Of a stretch of DNA of 64,000 nt, positions 43,100-56,180 are shown in pieces. This stretch comes from Georgenia wutianyii. GTDB lineage: Bacteria > Actinomycetota > Actinomycetes > Actinomycetales > Actinomycetaceae. The stretch covers positions 2,356,001 to 2,420,000 of the forward strand of contig NZ_CP040899.1 of assembly GCF_006349365.1 (NCBI RefSeq), read 5' to 3'. The notes below the pieces were generated by a model. The model had not been told where the DNA came from. It searched no databases and saw only the letters and a list, made by a program, of their open reading frames with translations. Numbering within the stretch: position 1 is the first letter of the stretch; every line of letters begins with the position of its first letter. A program made the translations under genes and the position numbers.

Positions 43100-44368
43100 T
43101 CAGGGAGCGGCGACCTCGGCGACGGCGAGGTTGCGCCGACCGCGGCGCAGCAGCACCCAGCGTCCGGCGAGCAGGTCCTCCGGGGCGAGGACCCGGTCCT
43201 CGTCGGTCACCTTGACGTTGTTGAGGTACGCACCGCCCTCGGCCACCGTGCGACGGGCGGCGGAGCGCCCGTTCGCAAGACCGGTCGCCACGAGGAGGTC
43301 GACGACGTTGGACTCCCCCACGACCGCCTCCCCCCGCGGCAGCTCGGCCACCGCGTGCCCGAGCGTCTGGGGGTCGAGGTCGGTCAGCTCTCCCCGTCCG
43401 AAGAGCGCCTGCGACGCGCGCTCCACCCGCTCGGTGGCGTCGGCGCCGTGGACGAGGGTGGTGACGTCGCGGGCCAGGGCGCGCTGTCCCTCGCGGGCCT
43501 GCGGACGCTCTGCCACCGCGGCGGTGAGCTCGGCGATCTCCTCCCGGGTGCGGAATGTGAAGATCTTGAGGAACCGCTCGACGTCGGCGTCCTCGGTGTT
43601 GAGCCAGAACTGGTAGAAGGCGTAGGGGCTCATCATGTCCGGGGCGAGCCAGACAGCCCCGCCCTCGGTCTTGCCGAACTTCGTGCCGTCGGCCTTGGTG
43701 ATGAGCGGCGTCGTCAGGGCGTGGACCGTCGTGCCGTCGGCCTTGCGGGCGAGCTCGACACCGGAGAGCAGGTTGCCCCACTGGTCGTTCCCGCCGGTCT
43801 GCAGGGTGCACCCGTAGCGGCGGTTGAGCTCGAGGAAGTCCATGCCCTGGAGGATCTGGTAGCTGAACTCCGTGAAGGAGATGCCCTCGTCGCTGGCGAG
43901 GCGCCGCGCAACGGTGTCCTTGGCGAGCATCGTGCCGAGCCGGTAGTGCTTGCCGACCTCCCGGAGGAAGTCGATCGCGCTCAGCCCGGAGGTCCAGTCG
44001 AGGTTGTTGACCATGCGGGCCGCATTGTCGCCCTCGAAGTCGAGGAACGGCTCGATCTGGGCACGGAGCCGGTCGGTCCACTCGGCGACGACGGTGCGGT
44101 CGTTGAGTGTGCGCTCCCCGGACATCCGCGGGTCACCGATGAGCCCGGTCGCTCCCCCGACCAGCGCGATCGGCCGGTGGCCGGCGAGCTGGAGGTGGCG
44201 CAGCGTGATGAGCTGGACGAGGTGCCCGTGGTGGAGACTCGGCGCGCTGGGGTCGAAGCCGCAGTAGTAGGTGACGGGTCCTGCGGCGAGGGCGGCGCCG
44301 ATGGCGTCCCGGTCCGTGGTCTGGGCGATGAGCCCTCGCCACTCCAGCTCCTCGAGGATGTCACTCAC
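43100..44368 (-). CDS. tyrS: Tyrosyl-tRNA synthetase
   Basis: 422 residues from the GTG at 44368 (GGAAGG site); an upstream in-frame extension is not conserved. Class I signature PSAPSLHHGHLVQL (HIGH) and GTKFGKTEGG (KMSKS), Tyr-binding YQILQGMDFLELNRRYG and a C-terminal S4 domain (about 355-415) are present. It charges tRNA-Tyr. Its position between the arg operon and the Rv1691-like gene is as in mycobacteria, here with the rRNA operon inserted in between. Confidence 0.96.
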   Translation of the reverse strand: MSDILEELEWRGLIAQTTDRDAIGAALAAGPVTYYCGFDPSAPSLHHGHLVQLITLRHLQLAGHRPIALVGGATGLIGDPRMSGERTLNDRTVVAEWTDRLRAQIEPFLDFEGDNAARMVNNLDWTSGLSAIDFLREVGKHYRLGTMLAKDTVARRLASDEGISFTEFSYQILQGMDFLELNRRYGCTLQTGGNDQWGNLLSGVELARKADGTTVHALTTPLITKADGTKFGKTEGGAVWLAPDMMSPYAFYQFWLNTEDADVERFLKIFTFRTREEIAELTAAVAERPQAREGQRALARDVTTLVHGADATERVERASQALFGRGELTDLDPQTLGHAVAELPRGEAVVGESNVVDLLVATGLANGRSAARRTVAEGGAYLNNVKVTDEDRVLAPEDLLAGRWVLLRRGRRNLAVAEVAAP

Positions 44369-44517
44369 GTGTGCGTACCTTCCTGGGTCGGTCGGGCCGG
44401 GCGTCGGCCCCGGCATCTAGTGTGCCCCCTCCTCCCGCCGTGCCGGTGCACGATCCAGCTCTCGGCGGGAGGTGCCGGCCGGAGGCGGCGGCGGGAGACG
44501 GCGGGGCGGGAGTGCTG

Positions 44518-47837
<3,320 letters not shown>

Positions 47838-47841
<4 letters not shown>

Positions 47842-48410
47842 GCTGAGTCTCTTTCGATGGATGGTGCGATAGGGCGGTCGGCGCCGGCGCGCGCCGGGCC
47901 GTTGGTGCTGGGGGCGGCGAGGGCGAGGAGCCGGGCGGTGAGCTCGGCCCCTGCCTTGCCGTCACGGGTGATGACGAGGACGGTGTCGTCACCGGCGATC
48001 GTGCCGATGACCTCGGGAAGGACGGCGGTGTCGACCGCGGAGGCGAGCAGCTGCGCGGCGCCCGCGGGGGTGCGCAGGACGACCAGCGCGTCGGCGCGGT
48101 CCGCGGAGACGAGCAGCTCGCTGCACCAGCGCGCCAGGCGCGCGACGCCGTGCCCCTCCCCGGGGGCCACGGGCGGGGCCATGGCGCCGGCGGCGCCCTC
48201 CTCCGGCAGCGCGTAGACCTGCCCGCCGCCGGGCAGGGTGATCTTCCCGGCGCGCAGCTCGACGAGGTCGCGCGAGAGGGTCGCCTGGGTCACCTGGACG
48301 CCGTGGGAGGCAAGCTGGGCGCTGAGCTCCCCCTGGGAGGAGATGCGCTGCTGGGACAGGAGTCGGGCGATGAGCGCGTGGCGTGCCGCCCGGGTGACCG
48401 GGATGCTCAC
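47838..48410 (-). CDS. argR: Arginine repressor
   Basis: 190 residues from the GTG at 48410, which overlaps the argF stop (GTGA). The N-terminal winged helix includes [36 protein letters not shown]; the C-terminal domain has the arginine-binding [13 protein letters not shown] hexamer binds ARG boxes when arginine is high. It sits inside the operon it controls. The N-terminus is slightly longer than in Bacillus, and 30 extra residues at the C-terminus look disordered. Confidence 0.94.
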
Positions 48411-49351
48411 CGGGCTGCCTCCTCCAGGAGGTGGACGAGCACGGCCTTCTGCGCGTGGCGACGGTTCTCGGCCTCGTCCCAGATGACGGACCGGGGGCCG
48501 TCGACGACGTCGGCGGTCGCCTCCATGCCCCGGTAGACCGGCAGGCAGTGGAGGAAGACGGCGTCCGCGCCGCGCGCCATGAGCCGCTCGTCCACCCGGT
48601 AGGGCACGAACGGGGACTCCCGCTCCCCCGCCTCGGCCTCCTGCCCCATCGAGACCCACGTGTCGGTGGCGACGGCGGTGACGCCGTCGACGGCCTCGTC
48701 GGGGTCGGTGGTGACGAGCACGCTGCCCCCGGTGAGCGCCGCGATCTCCCGCGCCCGCTCGACCACGGCGGGGTCGGGGTTGTAGCCCGCGGGGGCGGCG
48801 ATGCGCACGTCCATGCCGGCGGTGACGCCGCCGAGGAGGTAGGAGTGGGCCATGTTGTTCGCGCCGTCGCCGAGGTAGGCGAGGGACCGCCCGGCGAGAG
48901 CGGGACCCTCGGCGGCCAGGCCGCCGCGGTGCTCGGCGACGGTCTGGAGGTCGGCGAGCACCTGGCACGGGTGGAACTCGTCGGTGAGCGCGTTGACCAC
49001 CGGCACCGCGCTCACGGCGGCGGCGCGGTCGAGGTTCTGCTGGCCGAAGGTGCGCCAGACGATCGCGGCGACCTGCCGGTCGAGCACCCGCACGGTGTCC
49101 TCCACCGACTCCCCGCGGCCCACCTGGGTGCCGGCGGCGTCGAGCACGAGCGGGTAGCCGCCGAGCTCGTGGATGCCGACGGAGAAGGAGACCCGGGTGC
49201 GGGTGGAGGCCTTGTCGAACATGACGGCCACGGCCTTGCCCTCCAACGGGCGGGGCGCGACGGCGCCGGCCTTGAGGTCGAGGGCGAGGGCGAGGACGGA
49301 GCGCTGGGCGTCGACGGTCAGGTCGTCGTCACGCAGGAAGTGGACGGTCAT
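48407..49351 (-). CDS. argF: Ornithine carbamoyltransferase
   Basis: 314 residues. The carbamoyl-phosphate motif [11 protein letters not shown], the ornithine-site HPCQ in [12 protein letters not shown] and HCLPVYRG are all there. It converts ornithine and carbamoyl phosphate to citrulline. It overlaps argD and argR by four bases each. Confidence 0.96.
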   Translation of the reverse strand: MTVHFLRDDDLTVDAQRSVLALALDLKAGAVAPRPLEGKAVAVMFDKASTRTRVSFSVGIHELGGYPLVLDAAGTQVGRGESVEDTVRVLDRQVAAIVWRTFGQQNLDRAAAVSAVPVVNALTDEFHPCQVLADLQTVAEHRGGLAAEGPALAGRSLAYLGDGANNMAHSYLLGGVTAGMDVRIAAPAGYNPDPAVVERAREIAALTGGSVLVTTDPDEAVDGVTAVATDTWVSMGQEAEAGERESPFVPYRVDERLMARGADAVFLHCLPVYRGMEATADVVDGPRSVIWDEAENRRHAQKAVLVHLLEEAAR

Positions 49352-50592
49352 GCGGAGCCTCCGGCGTCGAGCACGGCGGGCAGGTCGGCGAGGAAGCCGG
49401 CGGCCTGCTCCGGGGTGAGGATGAACGGCGGTGCCAGTCGGATCGCGTCGGGCGCCACCGGGTTGACGATGTAGCCGGCGTCCAGCGCCGCGCGCGCGAC
49501 GTCCTGGGCGACCGGCCGGGTGAGGGTGAGGGCCAGGAGCAGCCCCTCCCCCCGGACCCCGGACACGAGCGGGTGCTCCAGGGCGGTGGCCCCGTCGACG
49601 AGCTGGCGGCCCCGCTCGGTGACGGCGTCGAGCAGGCCGTCACGCTCGATGACGTGCATCGTCGCGAGCGCCGCGGCGGAGGCGACCGGGTTGCCGCCGA
49701 AGGTCGTGCCGTGCTGGCCCGGTCCCAGGAGCGTGGCCGCGTGCTCACCGAGGGCGACGACGGCGCCCACGGGCAGCCCGCCGGCCATCCCCTTGGCGAG
49801 GACGACGACGTCGGGCACGACGCCGCCTCCGATGTGGTCGTGGTGGTGGGCCATCCAGCGGCCGGTGCGGCCCATCCCGGTCTGCACCTCGTCCAGGACG
49901 AGGAGCGCGCCGTGGCGGGAGGTGAGCTCGCGGGCCGCGGCGAGGTAGCCGGGGGGCAGCGGACGCACGCCCGCCTCGCCCTGGACGGGCTCGAGGACGA
50001 GGGCGGCGACGTCGTCGCCCATGGCGGCGGCGAGCGCATCGACGTCACCGAAGGGCAGGTGCTCGACGCCGCCGGGCAGCGGCTCGAACGGCTCGCGGTA
50101 GGCGGCCTTGTGGGTGAGCGCGAGCGCGCCCATCGTCCGGCCGTGGAAGGCCCCCTCGAGGGCGAGGATGCGGGGGCGGGCGGCCCCGCCGTGCCGGCGG
50201 GCCAGCTTGAAGGCACCCTCCATCGCCTCGGTGCCGGAGTTCGCGAGGAACACCCGCGAACCGGCGGGCGCCCCGCCCGGCTCGACGACCTCGAGCAGCC
50301 GCTCGGCGAGGTGCACCTGGGTGGGGGTGGCGAAGAAGTTCGACACGTGCCCGAGCGTCCCGAGCTGGGCGGAGACGGCCGAGACGAGCGTGGGGTGGGC
50401 GTGGCCCAGGGAGTTGACCGCGATGCCCGCGAGCAGGTCGAGGTAGCGGCGGCCGTCGGCGTCCCAGACCCACGCGCCCTCCCCGCGCACGAGGACGCGC
50501 TGCGGGGGCCCGAACGTGTTCATGAGCGCGTGGGAGTAGCGCTCGGCCCACACGGTCGTCGACTGCTGGGTCTCGGGGACGATGTCGGTCAC
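49348..50592 (-). CDS. argD: Acetylornithine aminotransferase
   Basis: 414 residues from the GTG at 50592, overlapping the argB stop. A fold-type I PLP enzyme: [52 protein letters not shown] and the PLP Lys in [15 protein letters not shown]. It makes N-acetylornithine from the semialdehyde; it may also act in lysine synthesis as in E. coli. Confidence 0.96.
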   Translation of the reverse strand: MTDIVPETQQSTTVWAERYSHALMNTFGPPQRVLVRGEGAWVWDADGRRYLDLLAGIAVNSLGHAHPTLVSAVSAQLGTLGHVSNFFATPTQVHLAERLLEVVEPGGAPAGSRVFLANSGTEAMEGAFKLARRHGGAARPRILALEGAFHGRTMGALALTHKAAYREPFEPLPGGVEHLPFGDVDALAAAMGDDVAALVLEPVQGEAGVRPLPPGYLAAARELTSRHGALLVLDEVQTGMGRTGRWMAHHHDHIGGGVVPDVVVLAKGMAGGLPVGAVVALGEHAATLLGPGQHGTTFGGNPVASAAALATMHVIERDGLLDAVTERGRQLVDGATALEHPLVSGVRGEGLLLALTLTRPVAQDVARAALDAGYIVNPVAPDAIRLAPPFILTPEQAAGFLADLPAVLDAGGSA

Positions 50593-51515
50593 GGTGCCTC
50601 CGGGTGGGTGGACTGGCGGCCCCAGTCGGGCAGGACGAGGGTGCCCACGCCCTCGTCGGTGAAGATCTCCAGCAGCATCGAGTGGGGCAGGCGGCCGTCG
50701 ACGATGTGCGCCTGCGGGACACCGCCGCGCACCGCCCGCAGGCAGGCCTCCATCTTCGGCACCATGCCCGACTCGAGGTCGGGGAGCATGAGGCTGAGCT
50801 CGTCGGCGTGGATGCGCCGGACGATCGAGGAGCGGTCGGGCCACGCGCGGTACAGGCCCTCGACGTCGGTGAGGACGACGAGCTTGCGCGCCCCGAGGGC
50901 GATGGCGAGCGCCGCGGCCGCGGTGTCGGCGTTGACGTTGAGCACCTGGCTGCGGTCGGCGACGTCGGGCGCGATCGTCGAGATCACCGGGATGCGCCCG
51001 GCGGCGAGGAGGTCCTCGACGGCGGCGGGGTGGACCTCGACGACGTCGCCGACGAGCCCGACGTCCACCGGCTCACCATCGACGACGGCGGTGCGGCGCT
51101 CGGCGCGCAGCAGGCCGCCGTCCTCGCCGGAGATGCCGACGGCGTGCGCCGTGCGCTCGTTGAGCAGGGAGACGAGGTCGCGCTGCACCTGGCCGGTGAG
51201 GACCATGCGGACCACGGCCATCGCCTCGGGGGTCGTCACCCGCAGCCCGCCGCGGAACTCGGTGGCGATGCCCAGCGTGTCGAGCATCGTGGAGATCTGC
51301 GGGCCGCCGCCGTGGACGACGACCGGCTGCATGCCGACCTGGTGGAGGAAGAGGATGTCGGCCGCGAACGCGCGCTGGAGCTGCTCGTCGACCATCGCGT
51401 TACCGCCGTACTTGACGACGACGCGGGTGCCGGCGAACCGCTCGAGCCACGGCAGGGCCTGGAGCAGGACCTCGGCCTTCTGCTCGGGGCGGAGGCTGTG
51501 CGGGAGCTCGGTCAT
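50589..51515 (-). CDS. argB: Acetylglutamate kinase
   Basis: 308 residues. The amino-acid-kinase features are [21 protein letters not shown], and a substrate loop with [29 protein letters not shown]. The extended N-terminal helix ([20 protein letters not shown]) is the form found in arginine-inhibited, hexameric enzymes. It phosphorylates N-acetylglutamate and is the usual feedback-control step. Confidence 0.96.
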   Translation of the reverse strand: MTELPHSLRPEQKAEVLLQALPWLERFAGTRVVVKYGGNAMVDEQLQRAFAADILFLHQVGMQPVVVHGGGPQISTMLDTLGIATEFRGGLRVTTPEAMAVVRMVLTGQVQRDLVSLLNERTAHAVGISGEDGGLLRAERRTAVVDGEPVDVGLVGDVVEVHPAAVEDLLAAGRIPVISTIAPDVADRSQVLNVNADTAAAALAIALGARKLVVLTDVEGLYRAWPDRSSIVRRIHADELSLMLPDLESGMVPKMEACLRAVRGGVPQAHIVDGRLPHSMLLEIFTDEGVGTLVLPDWGRQSTHPEAP

Positions 51516-52678
51516 GTCGAGTACGCACTGTTCTCGTGGACGTAGTCGTGGGTGAGGTCGTTGGTCCAGACGGTGACGGGCGGGGCGTCACCGGCGTGCA
51601 GGGCGACCTCGATGTGGACCTCGCGGCTGCCCGCGAGGTCGACGAGCGAACGGTCATCCCCCACGCCGCCGGCCCGGCAGACCTGGACACCGTTGACGGT
51701 GACGTCCAGGGCGAGCGGGTCGTAGGGGGCGACGTCCTCGGGGACGGTCCCGGCCGAGGCGATGATGCGACCCCAGTTGGGGTCGTTGCCGAAGATCGCG
51801 GTCTTGACGAGGTTGGAGCGGGTGATCGCCCGGGCGACGGCGAGGGCCGCGGTCTCGCTGGTCGCCCCCGTGACGGTGACGGCGACGTCGTGGCTGGCGC
51901 CCTCGGCGTCGGCGACGAGCGCGCGGGCGAGCTGCCGGGCCGCCTCGGTGAGCGCGTCCTGGAAGCGCTGCGGGTCCGGGCGCACGCCGCTGGCGCCGGA
52001 CGCGAGGAGGACGACGGTGTCGTTCGTCGACATCGCGCCGTCGGAGTCGACGCGGTCGAAGGTGAGCCGGGTGGCCTCACGGAGAGCGGCGTCGGCCTGC
52101 TCGGTGTCGAGCTCGGCGTCGGTGGTGAGGACGCAGAGCATGGTCGCCAGGGCCGGGGCGAGCATGCCCGCGCCCTTGGCCATGCCGCCCACCGACCAGC
52201 CCTCCCCCTCGACGTGCACGGTCTTGGCGACGGTGTCGGTGGTCATGATCGCCTCGGCGGCGTCGGGGCCGCCGTCGGCGGACAGGGCCGCGGCCGCGGC
52301 GGTGACACCCGCGGTCAGCGCCGGCATGTCGAGCCGCTCGCCGATGAGGCCGGTGGAGCAGACGACGACGTCCCCGGCGGAGACGCCGAGGAGCTCCCCG
52401 ACGTGCTCGGCCGTCCGGTGGGTGTCGAGGAAGCCCTCGGGCCCGGTGCAGGCGTTCGCACCGCCGGAGTTGAGGACGACCGCGCGGGCGATCCCGTCCC
52501 CGACGGCGGTGCGCGACCACACGACCGGCGCGGCGACGACGCGGTTGGTCGTGAACACGGCGGCGGCGACGGCCGAGGGGCCGTCGTTGACGACGAGCGC
52601 GACGTCCTTGCCGCCACTGCTCTTGAGGCCGGCGGCGACGCCGGCGGCCCGGAAGCCCCGGGGGGCGGTGACGGTCAC
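51512..52678 (-). CDS. argJ: Bifunctional ornithine acetyltransferase / N-acetylglutamate synthase
   Basis: 388 residues from the GTG at 52678. The self-cleavage site is in [18 protein letters not shown], with the Thr of ATML becoming the catalytic N-terminus of the beta chain. [13 protein letters not shown] is also typical. It recycles the acetyl group from N-acetylornithine to glutamate, which makes the pathway cyclic. A start inside argC's end (GTGA) couples the two. Confidence 0.95.
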   Translation of the reverse strand: MTVTAPRGFRAAGVAAGLKSSGGKDVALVVNDGPSAVAAAVFTTNRVVAAPVVWSRTAVGDGIARAVVLNSGGANACTGPEGFLDTHRTAEHVGELLGVSAGDVVVCSTGLIGERLDMPALTAGVTAAAAALSADGGPDAAEAIMTTDTVAKTVHVEGEGWSVGGMAKGAGMLAPALATMLCVLTTDAELDTEQADAALREATRLTFDRVDSDGAMSTNDTVVLLASGASGVRPDPQRFQDALTEAARQLARALVADAEGASHDVAVTVTGATSETAALAVARAITRSNLVKTAIFGNDPNWGRIIASAGTVPEDVAPYDPLALDVTVNGVQVCRAGGVGDDRSLVDLAGSREVHIEVALHAGDAPPVTVWTNDLTHDYVHENSAYST

Positions 52679-53745
52679 GGGGCGACTCCCACGGTGGTCA
52701 GGCCCCGGCCCTCCGGCAGGCCGAGGGCGAGGTTCATCGACTGGACGGCGGCACCGGCGGTGCCCTTGACGAGGTTGTCGATCGCGCAGACGGCGACGAC
52801 GCGCCCGGCCCGCTCGTCGACGGTCACCTGGACGTGGGCGGTGTTCGCGCCGAGGGTCGCCGCCGTCGTCGGCCACTGCCCCTCGGGGAGCAGGCGGACG
52901 AACGTCTCCCCGGCGTAGGCGTCCTCCCACGCGCGGCGGACGTCGGCGGCGCTCGCGGCGGCCGCGAGCGGCGCGGTGACGGTGGCGAGGATGCCGCGGG
53001 CCATCGGCACGAGAGTGGGGGTGAAGGAGAGCCGGACGCTCGCGGCGCCGGCGCGGCGCAGGTTCTGCTCGATCTCCGGGACGTGACGGTGGGTGCCGCC
53101 GACGGCGTAGGGCGTCGCGGTGCCCAGGCCCTCGCTGGCGAGCAGGTGCGGCTTGAGCGACTTTCCCGCCCCGGAGTACCCGTTGGCGAGGACGGCGACG
53201 ACGTCGGACGGGTCGACGACGCCGGCGCTCACGCCGGGCTGGAGGGCGAGGGTGATCGCGGTGACGTTGCAGCCGGGGACGGCGACGGTGCGCGCCGTGC
53301 GCAGGACCTCGCGCTGCGCGGCGGCGGTGCCTGTCTCCCCCGCGTGGCGCAGCTCGGGCATGCCGTAGGGCCAGGCGCCGGCGAAGGTGCCGCCGTAGAA
53401 GTGCTCCCAGTCCGCGGCGTCCTCGAGGCGGTGGTCGGCGCCGCAGTCGAGGAGGAGGGGCGTGGGGCCCTCGAGCGCCTCGAGCGCGGCGGTGAGCTCA
53501 CCGGAGGCGCCGTGGGGCAGGGCGAGGACGACGACGTCGTGCTCCGCCAGGCGCGCCGGGTCGGTCGGCTCGATGACGCGGCCCGCGAGAGGCAGCAGGT
53601 GGGGCTGGTGCTTGCCGAGGAGGTCCCCGGCGCTGGAGCTCGCGGTGAGCGCGCCGATCTCGACGTCGGGGTGCGCGAGGAGCAGTCGCAGGACCTCACC
53701 ACCCGCGTACCCGCTCGCACCGGCTACGGCCACAGACACAGTCAC
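52675..53745 (-). CDS. argC: N-acetyl-gamma-glutamyl-phosphate reductase
   Basis: 356 residues. I placed the start at the GTG at 53745, since it falls 8 bases after TATAGT and gives [20 protein letters not shown] directly at the NADP-binding fold; an ATG 30 bases upstream would add unrelated residues. The active Cys is in [14 protein letters not shown], and [14 protein letters not shown] holds the catalytic His. It is the first gene of argCJBDFRGH, a complete ornithine-to-arginine route. Confidence 0.94.
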   Translation of the reverse strand: MTVSVAVAGASGYAGGEVLRLLLAHPDVEIGALTASSSAGDLLGKHQPHLLPLAGRVIEPTDPARLAEHDVVVLALPHGASGELTAALEALEGPTPLLLDCGADHRLEDAADWEHFYGGTFAGAWPYGMPELRHAGETGTAAAQREVLRTARTVAVPGCNVTAITLALQPGVSAGVVDPSDVVAVLANGYSGAGKSLKPHLLASEGLGTATPYAVGGTHRHVPEIEQNLRRAGAASVRLSFTPTLVPMARGILATVTAPLAAAASAADVRRAWEDAYAGETFVRLLPEGQWPTTAATLGANTAHVQVTVDERAGRVVAVCAIDNLVKGTAGAAVQSMNLALGLPEGRGLTTVGVAP

Positions 53746-53752
53746 CCGTATA

Positions 53753-53775
53753 ACTATACACGCCCCTGCATGCAC
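53753..53775 (-). promoter_or_regulatory. Leaderless argC promoter with candidate ARG box
   Basis: On the minus strand TATAGT (53758-53753) is the -10 box, and the argC GTG begins 8 bases past its first downstream base. Just upstream is the palindrome TGCATGCA (53767-53774), and GTGTATAG follows. TGCAT-type half-sites are known in Streptomyces ARG boxes, so ArgR probably binds here and covers the promoter. No good -35 box is seen. Confidence 0.55.
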
Positions 53776-53850
53776 GAAGGCACCACCCCCCGGCCCCCTG
53801 CCCGGACGAACGTCCCTGGCGCTCCGTCGTGAGCCGGGTCACAGTGGGGT

Positions 53851-54348
53851 ATGCGAATCCTCGTCGTCTCCGCCTCGAAGCACTCGGCCACCTCCGAGAT
53901 CGCCGCGGCGATCTCGACGGGGCTGGAATCACTCGGCCACACGGTCCGGCACGAACCCGCCCAGAGCGCCGACATCGGCGACGCCGAGGCCGTCGTCCTC
54001 GGCTCCGCCGTCTACATGTCGCGCTGGATGGCGCACGCGCGCGACTTCGCCGAGCGGCACGCCGCCGAGCTGGCCAAACTGCCCACCTGGGTGTTCTCCG
54101 TCGGCCTGGCCGGAGCCGAGGCCGACGAGCCGGAGAAGGTCGAGCCGCGGATCGTCGCGGCCGTCGACCCGGTCGGGACCGCGACCTTTGCCGGCCGCAT
54201 CGACCCGGAGCTGCTCAACTTCCGCGAGCGCTCGGTCGCCCGGCTCGTCAAGGCGCCGCAGGGGGACCTGCGCGACTGGGACGCCGTCGACGCCTTCTCC
54301 CGCCGCATCGACGCCGAGCTCGCCGAGCACCTCGCCCCCGGCAGCTAG
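53851..54348 (+). CDS. Flavodoxin-like protein
   Basis: 165 residues. ILVVSASKHSATSEIAAAIS is the phosphate-binding start of a flavodoxin fold, GSAVYMSRWMAHARDFAERH the second FMN-contact region, and WVFSVGLAG the third strand. Family members of this size include menaquinone-dependent protoporphyrinogen oxidase (HemG-like) and unassigned flavodoxin-domain proteins. There is no heme gene adjacent. Transcribed away from argC. The exact role is unknown. Confidence 0.8.
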   Translation: MRILVVSASKHSATSEIAAAISTGLESLGHTVRHEPAQSADIGDAEAVVLGSAVYMSRWMAHARDFAERHAAELAKLPTWVFSVGLAGAEADEPEKVEPRIVAAVDPVGTATFAGRIDPELLNFRERSVARLVKAPQGDLRDWDAVDAFSRRIDAELAEHLAPGS

Positions 54349-54387
54349 GACGCCGGTCCTCGCCGGTGCGTACGGCGTCAGGACCGG
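54349..54387. terminator. Overlapping inverted repeats between convergent genes
   Basis: Two interleaved stems are possible: GACGCCG (54349-54355) with CGGCGTC (54373-54379), and CCGGTCCT (54353-54360) with AGGACCGG (54380-54387). They share bases so only one can form at a time. Probably a bidirectional terminator. Confidence 0.45.
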
Positions 54388-55460
54388 ACGGTGAGGACGG
54401 GCGGCAGGTCGAGGTAGCTGGCGTACCGCGCGGCGGCCGCCTCGAGGGCCGCGAGCTCCACAGGACCGAGTGGGCGGTAGGCCTCGACGTCGAACCGGAC
54501 CGTGCTCCCCAGCGTGCGTCGCATGCTGCCGACGATCTGGCCGCCGACGAGGGCGATCCCGATCGCCGTCTCGCGCCCCCGCGGCACGATGCCGGCGACG
54601 TCGAGCACCATCCGGCTGTCCTGGTAGCCGCGGTAGATCTCGTCGAGCAGCAGGAGCAGGTGCCCGGCGGGCTCCTGCTCCTCCCCCGACGGCGGGGCGC
54701 CGGCGGGGTCGTGCCAGAACGTCCGCCCGTCGTGCTCGAAGGAGGCGAGCCGGTGGCGGCTGGCGGCGATCGCCCGGCGCGCGTCGGTGAGGGTGAGCGT
54801 GGCCCAGTAGGCGAGGTCGCGCTCGGTGGCCGGTCCGTGACCGCCGAGATAGCGCCACGCCAGCTCGGCGAGCGCCTCCTCCCGGTCGAACCGGGACGGC
54901 GCGACGACGCGGTCGGCGTACCGCGCGTAGGTGTGGGTGGTCCCGCGCTCGCGGCCGCTGACGATCAGCCGGTCGAGCTCGAGCAGGCCGAGGAAGAGCA
55001 TGAAGGCGTGGCCGGTGAGGGCGATCCCGTGCGCGGCGACCACAGCGGCGAGCTCGGTGCGGTCACGGTCCGGCTCGGTGGCGAGGTGCTCGAGGACGAC
55101 GACGCCCGCCCGGTCGAGCACAGCGGACGTCAACCCCAGGTCGGCGAGCTGACGCTCGAAGACGGGGCGGTTGCGCGGCGCGGTGAGCCGCAGCAGCCAG
55201 TCGACATCGGCCGCGGCGACGTAGTGCCAGGTGGGCCGCAGGACGTGCGTGCGCACCACCGCCCCCTCGGCGAGCAGCTCGTCCAGCTCGCCCGCGGTGC
55301 GGCCGGAGGTGCGGGAGGCCACCGACCAGCCGGACTGGCCCCGGTTCTCGGCCTGGACGGCGAGCAGGCCGGTGACGACGTCGAGCACCGAGCCGTGGTG
55401 CGGGGCGACGAGTCGCTGGGTCGCCAGGCGCCACCGGGCGACGTCCCTGTCGGTGAGCAT
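54378..55460 (-). CDS. Winged-helix DNA-binding protein, AlkZ/YcaQ-like
   Basis: 360 residues of the HTH_42 family (DUF1006-like). The N-terminal half has the conserved LLAVQAENRGQSGWSVASR, THVLRPTWHYVAAADVDWLL and a C-terminal winged helix. In the interstrand-crosslink glycosylases AlkZ and YcaQ a short Q-x-[Q/D/E] motif at this place forms the active site; here it is Q-A-E. It may thus be a DNA glycosylase, but most family members are untested. It stands alone, convergent with the flavodoxin-like gene. Confidence 0.8.
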   Translation of the reverse strand: MLTDRDVARWRLATQRLVAPHHGSVLDVVTGLLAVQAENRGQSGWSVASRTSGRTAGELDELLAEGAVVRTHVLRPTWHYVAAADVDWLLRLTAPRNRPVFERQLADLGLTSAVLDRAGVVVLEHLATEPDRDRTELAAVVAAHGIALTGHAFMLFLGLLELDRLIVSGRERGTTHTYARYADRVVAPSRFDREEALAELAWRYLGGHGPATERDLAYWATLTLTDARRAIAASRHRLASFEHDGRTFWHDPAGAPPSGEEQEPAGHLLLLLDEIYRGYQDSRMVLDVAGIVPRGRETAIGIALVGGQIVGSMRRTLGSTVRFDVEAYRPLGPVELAALEAAAARYASYLDLPPVLTVRS

Positions 55461-55577
55461 GCGCCGACCCTAGGGGCCGATGCGGTCATCTCGTGACCGC
55501 TTCTGCGGTGCTCTCGGGTCGCGGACCGCAGCGGCGTCCAGTTCGATGGGCGCACCTCTACAGCAAGGAGTTGTGCG

Positions 55578-56099
55578 ATGGACACGTGGGTCTGGATCGT
55601 CATCGGCGTCATCGTCCTGGCGATCGTCGTCGTGGCCGTGCTCGTGGCGAGCAGGAAGCGCGCCGAGCGGGAGAAGGTCGAGCGTGCCCGGCGCGACGAG
55701 GAGAACCGGCAGCGCGCGCGCCACCTGCGCCGCGAGGCCGAGGACCAGGAGATCGAGGCCAAGGAGCGCCACGCGTCCGCCGCGGAGGCGCAGGCCGTGG
55801 CAGAGCGGGCGCGGGTGGATGCCGAGCGCAAGGAGCGTGAGGCCCGGGAGCGGGCCGAGTCGGCCGACGAGGTGCGCGAGCGGGTGGAGCAGCAGCGCGC
55901 GCAGGCCGACGCGCTCGACCCGGACGTCATGGACGGGTCCACGGGCACCGAGCCCGACCACGAGGCGAGGACCCGGGCCGAGGCGCAGGCAGGGCCCACG
56001 GCCCCGGCTCCGGACCCGACTCCGGACCAGGCCCAGGCCGAGCACCCCGCCCACGGGCGGCACGCGGCCGGCGACGCCCCGGAGGCGCCGGCCCGCTGA
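55578..56099 (+). CDS. Single-pass membrane protein with coiled-coil domain
   Basis: 173 residues with a GCAAGGAGT site. A membrane helix (about 5-27, WIVIGVIVLAIVVVAVLVA) is followed by a highly charged Arg/Glu/Ala coiled coil (about 30-115) and a disordered Pro/Ala/Glu-rich tail. No catalytic residues are visible. It looks like a scaffold or stress-associated envelope protein; the function is unknown. A strong bidirectional terminator follows. Confidence 0.75.
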   Translation: MDTWVWIVIGVIVLAIVVVAVLVASRKRAEREKVERARRDEENRQRARHLRREAEDQEIEAKERHASAAEAQAVAERARVDAERKEREARERAESADEVRERVEQQRAQADALDPDVMDGSTGTEPDHEARTRAEAQAGPTAPAPDPTPDQAQAEHPAHGRHAAGDAPEAPAR

Positions 56100-56122
56100 C
56101 GGACCAGTGCCGGCCGGACATG

Positions 56123-56169
56123 GCGACGCCGGGACGTGCCTCGGTGGGCGGGGCACGTCCCGGCGTCGC
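56123..56169. terminator. Strong bidirectional terminator
   Basis: An 18-bp perfect inverted repeat: 56123-56140 (GCGACGCCGGGACGTGCC) and 56152-56169, with an 11-base loop, between the convergent coiled-coil and SDR genes. It is the longest perfect stem of this kind that I found in the window. Confidence 0.85.
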
Positions 56170-56180
56170 TGTGCGAGGGG

